Origin: Micromonospora pattaloongensis
GTDB taxonomy: Bacteria > Actinomycetota > Actinomycetes > Mycobacteriales > Micromonosporaceae
DNA: 64,000 nucleotides
Reading direction: 5' to 3'
Assembly: GCF_900107255.1 (NCBI RefSeq)
Contig: NZ_FNPH01000005.1
Location: 1-64,000 of the forward strand
The stretch's first letter is position 1. The number at the start of each line of letters is the position of its first letter. The position numbers and the translations under genes were made by a program. This document shows, in pieces, positions 61,484 through 64,000 of this stretch. The notes beneath the pieces were generated by a model, which was not told the DNA's origin, ran no database searches, and worked only from the letters and a program-made list of their open reading frames with translations.

Positions 61484-62902
61484 ATGCCTGGAGCGCCCCG
61501 GTATAGCGTCATCCGGTACGCCGGGTTCGTCGGTGCGCTGCTGCTCGCCGTCGCCGCCTATCTCGGCGGCGCGCTGCCGCCGCTGCCGCGCAACCGCAAC
61601 CCGGTCGAGCTGGCGCAACACGGCAACGGCGCGTGGGTCCTGCTCACCTGGCTGCTCGGCACCGGCCTGCTGTTCTGGGCGTGGTGGTCGGCGCGGCACG
61701 CCGACCCGCCGCTGCGCTGGATCTACGTGACCGTCGGGCTCTGGCTGCTGCCGTTGCTGGTCGCGCCGCCGCTCGGCAGCCGCGACGTCTACTCGTACGC
61801 CTGCCAGGGCGCCGTCTACGACAGCGGCGGGGACCCGTACACCCACGGCGTCGCCGAGCTCGGCTGTCCGTGGCTCTCGACCGTCACCCCGATGTGGCGG
61901 GACACCCCGGCGCCGTACGGGCCGGTCTTCGTGCTGCTCGCCGGGGCCGCGGTCGCGCTCGGCGGCACGCTGTGGGGCAGCATCGCTCTGCTGCGCGCGC
62001 TCGCGGTCGTCGGCGTCGTGCTGATGGCGCTCTGCGTACCGCCGCTGGCCCGCCGGCGCGGCATCCCGCCGGGACGCGCGCTCTGGCTCGCGCTGGCCTG
62101 CCCCCTCGTCGCCGTGCACCTGGTCTCCGGCGCCCACAACGACGCGCTGATGGTGGGGCTGCTCGTCGCCGGACTGCTGGTCGTCGCCGCCCGGCCGGGC
62201 CGGCCCGGCGCCCAGCTCGGCGCCGGCCTGCTACTCGGGCTCGCCGTCGCCATCAAGATCACCGCCGTGGTGGTGCTGCCGTTCGCGGCGCTGGCCGCGA
62301 TCCCCGGGCGGTACCGGCTGCCGGCGCTGCTGCGCCACGGCGCGTGGGTCGGGGTGGGGGCGATCGCCGCGATCCTCGGCTCGACGCTCGTCTCCGGGCT
62401 CGGACTGGGCTGGATCGGCGGGCTCAGCCACAGCGGCGACTCCGTGCAGTGGACGGCGCCGCCGACCGCGCTCGGCATCTTCGTCGAGTACCTCGGTCGC
62501 CCCTTCGGGCTGCACTACCACGCGGTGCCGGTGACCCGGGCGCTCTCGCTCCTCGTGCTCGCCGTGGTCCTGGTGGTGCTCTGGTGGCGGGCCCGGCACC
62601 GCGACCCGGTCTTCTACGCCGGGCTGGCGCTGGCCGCCACCGTCGCGCTCGCGCCGGTCTTCCACCCCTGGTACGCGACCTGGCCGCTCGCCGTGCTGGC
62701 GGCGACCGCCCGGCGGACCCGGTGGTTCCTGATCCCGGTCGCGGTGGCCGTCTTCCTCACCCTGCCGGACGGCAACAACCTCGCCCGGTTCACGAAGTTC
62801 CAGGGCACGATCGTGATGGTCGTGCTGATCGTGTGGGTTACCCACCGCGCCCTCCGCTGGACCCGCGCCCAGCGCCGCCCCCACCAAACCCACCCCTCCT
62901 AA
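61484..62902 (+). CDS. MptB-like polyprenyl-phosphomannose-dependent mannosyltransferase
   Basis: A 472-aa protein from ATG 61484 with a GGAAAGG site. GT-C type fold of about 11-12 helices. The family motif LVAPPLGSRDVYSYACQGAVYDSGGDPYTHGVAEL holds the acidic pair near the first external loop, and PMWRDTPAPYGPVFVLLAG follows. This is the alpha-1,6-mannosyltransferase family that builds lipomannan backbones in actinobacteria. It probably uses polyprenyl-phosphate mannose outside the membrane. Confidence 0.88.
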   Translation: MPGAPRYSVIRYAGFVGALLLAVAAYLGGALPPLPRNRNPVELAQHGNGAWVLLTWLLGTGLLFWAWWSARHADPPLRWIYVTVGLWLLPLLVAPPLGSRDVYSYACQGAVYDSGGDPYTHGVAELGCPWLSTVTPMWRDTPAPYGPVFVLLAGAAVALGGTLWGSIALLRALAVVGVVLMALCVPPLARRRGIPPGRALWLALACPLVAVHLVSGAHNDALMVGLLVAGLLVVAARPGRPGAQLGAGLLLGLAVAIKITAVVVLPFAALAAIPGRYRLPALLRHGAWVGVGAIAAILGSTLVSGLGLGWIGGLSHSGDSVQWTAPPTALGIFVEYLGRPFGLHYHAVPVTRALSLLVLAVVLVVLWWRARHRDPVFYAGLALAATVALAPVFHPWYATWPLAVLAATARRTRWFLIPVAVAVFLTLPDGNNLARFTKFQGTIVMVVLIVWVTHRALRWTRAQRRPHQTHPS

Positions 62903-62922
62903 CCCCCCTGCGGTCTCCCCCC

Positions 62923-62994
62923 GCGATCTTGCAGTTTTGGCCGTCGTTACGTGGCCTTATGCCCTTTTTGCCCAGGCCACAACTGCAAGATCGC
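62923..62994. repeat. Palindromic intergenic element
   Basis: Perfect 14-bp arms GCGATCTTGCAGTT (62923-62936) and its complement (62981-62994) with inner TGGCC/GGCCA. It stands 20 bp after the MptB-like gene and can terminate transcription. I recall GATCTTGCA-type palindromes as common between Micromonospora genes, but did not check this. Confidence 0.65.
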
Positions 62995-63038
62995 CGGGAT
63001 GCGTGGGATGATTTTCCGTGCCTGGAGGGGGGACGCCG

Positions 63039-64000
63039 ATGGGCGATCCGTTGGGGGAGCGTGGCGCTACCGATTCGGTGCTGCGCCGGGTGTACGAGAC
63101 GGCCGGGCCGTACCTCGACTCGCTGGCCGCCCGCCCGGTCCACGACCCCCGGGCCGCGCCGCTGCTGGCAGAGCTCGGCCGGGCCGATCCGCTGCCCGAC
63201 GAGGGCGACGGTGCCGACGCCGTCGTGGACCGGCTGCTCCGGGTCGGCACGGCCGCCGCGACCCACTCGACCGGCCCGCGCTTCTTCCACCTGGTCATCG
63301 GCGGGGTCACCCCGGCGGCGCTCGCCGCCGACTGGACCGCCTCGATGCTCGACCAGAACGCCGCCTTCCGGGCCTCCTCGGCCCTCGCGACCGAGACCGA
63401 GACCGTCGCCCTGCGCTGGCTGCGCGAGCTGTTCGGCCTGCCCGAGACGTACGGCGGGGCGCTGGTCGCGAGCGCCACCTTCGCCAACTTCACCTCCCTG
63501 GCCTGCGCCACGCACTGGTGGGGGGAGCGGCACGGCGCCGACATCGCCGCGGACGGACTCGCCGGCCTGCCCCGGATGCCCGTGCTCTCCGGCGGGTACG
63601 TGCACGCCAGCGCCCGCAAGGCGCTGCAGATGCTCGGACACGGCCGCGACAGCGTGGAGGTCTTCGCGCGGGACGCGGTGGGACGCGTGGATCTCGACGC
63701 GCTCGACCGGCGGCTGACCGAGCTCCGCACGCCCGCCGTGGTGATCGCCAACGCCGGCGAGGTCAACGCCGGTGACTTCGACCCGGTCGCCGACCTCGCC
63801 GAGATCGCCGAGCGGCACGGCGCCTGGCTGCACGTCGACGGGGCGTTCGGGCTCTTCGCGGCGCTCTCCCCGCGCACCGCCCACCTGGTACGCGGCATCG
63901 AGCGCGCCGACTCCATCGGCTGCGACGCGCACAAATGGCTCAACGTGCCGTACGAGAGCGGCTTCGCGTTCCTGAGGGAGCCGGCCCGGCTCGGCGCGGC
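63039..64000 (+). CDS. PLP-dependent decarboxylase / aminotransferase-like protein, partial
   Basis: From ATG 63039 (GGAGGGGGG site) open to the window end, at least 320 aa. Group II PLP-decarboxylase fold: THSTGPRFFHLVIGGVTPAALAADW, LRELFGLPETYGGALVASATFANFTSLACATHWW, VHASARKALQMLGHG, AVVIANAGEVNAGDFDPVADLAEIAERHGAWLHVDGAFGLFAA (Asp that binds pyridine N), and the PLP-Lys in IGCDAHKWLNVPYESGF. The substrate amino acid is unknown. The C-terminus lies outside. Confidence 0.9.
   Translation, partial: MGDPLGERGATDSVLRRVYETAGPYLDSLAARPVHDPRAAPLLAELGRADPLPDEGDGADAVVDRLLRVGTAAATHSTGPRFFHLVIGGVTPAALAADWTASMLDQNAAFRASSALATETETVALRWLRELFGLPETYGGALVASATFANFTSLACATHWWGERHGADIAADGLAGLPRMPVLSGGYVHASARKALQMLGHGRDSVEVFARDAVGRVDLDALDRRLTELRTPAVVIANAGEVNAGDFDPVADLAEIAERHGAWLHVDGAFGLFAALSPRTAHLVRGIERADSIGCDAHKWLNVPYESGFAFLREPARLGA

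Overview
The window comes from a high-GC actinobacterium, most likely Micromonosporaceae (Micromonospora or Salinispora type). The reasons are very high GC with frequent GTG starts and GTGA start/stop overlaps, an F420-dependent reductase, a fused RNase HI/acid phosphatase, a class A RNase P RNA, and the glnE/glnA2/panB/nadE neighbourhood. The family assignment is inferred from gene content; no database was searched.

Positions 1-10,916 are accessory DNA of lower GC. Two 40-bp identical copies of a tRNA 3' end (3504-3543 and 10877-10916) each have a doubled 9-bp repeat exactly 118 bp to their left. I read them as the right att ends of two related elements in tandem: element A (left end outside the window) and element B (3544-10916). 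Element B carries a DUF4262 protein, a minus-strand run of very small genes (one frameshifted), a divergent XRE-TPR regulator with a Nudix hydrolase, a decayed IS110-family copy with a bridge-RNA-like structure, and two unknown proteins. No integrase is visible in it, so it looks like a cis-mobilizable remnant.

Positions 11,000-40,900 are mostly chromosomal: a TolB-like lipoprotein, a DedA protein, MFS exporters, a GntR regulator divergent from two tiny genes, a secreted amidase with a small partner, a PAP2 phosphatase, an SNF2 helicase/SWIM pair, and a flavin electron-transfer operon (ferric-reductase-like protein, FMN-binding protein, ApbE). Next come a stand-alone Prim-Pol protein with a small coupled gene, divergent from a second XRE-TPR regulator and flavoprotein; then a chain of Nif3, zinc-ribbon, RNase H/phosphatase, DUF3311 and MctP genes; then a MarR/MFS pair and a TauE/SafE permease.

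Positions 41,074-44,290 hold rnpB and a 2.7-kb insert between two copies of the rnpB 3' end. The insert carries an ECF sigma factor, a membrane partner and a GNAT enzyme. The strong T-tract terminator that probably belonged to rnpB lies beyond the second copy, and a substitute hairpin follows the present rnpB.

Positions 44,300-64,000 are core genes: YceI, a small conserved protein, a histone-H1-like protein, an RNB ribonuclease, F420:NADPH reductase, panB, nadE, a membrane-anchored protein, glnA2, a secreted protein, an LD-carboxypeptidase, a glutamine amidotransferase, glnE, two polytopic envelope proteins (one MptB-like mannosyltransferase) and a PLP decarboxylase cut by the window end.

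The most unusual signals are the rnpB 3'-end insertion, the tandem tRNA-att architecture with a shared double-hairpin repeat, the IS110 bridge-RNA candidate, and the Prim-Pol/XRE-TPR/flavoprotein locus.
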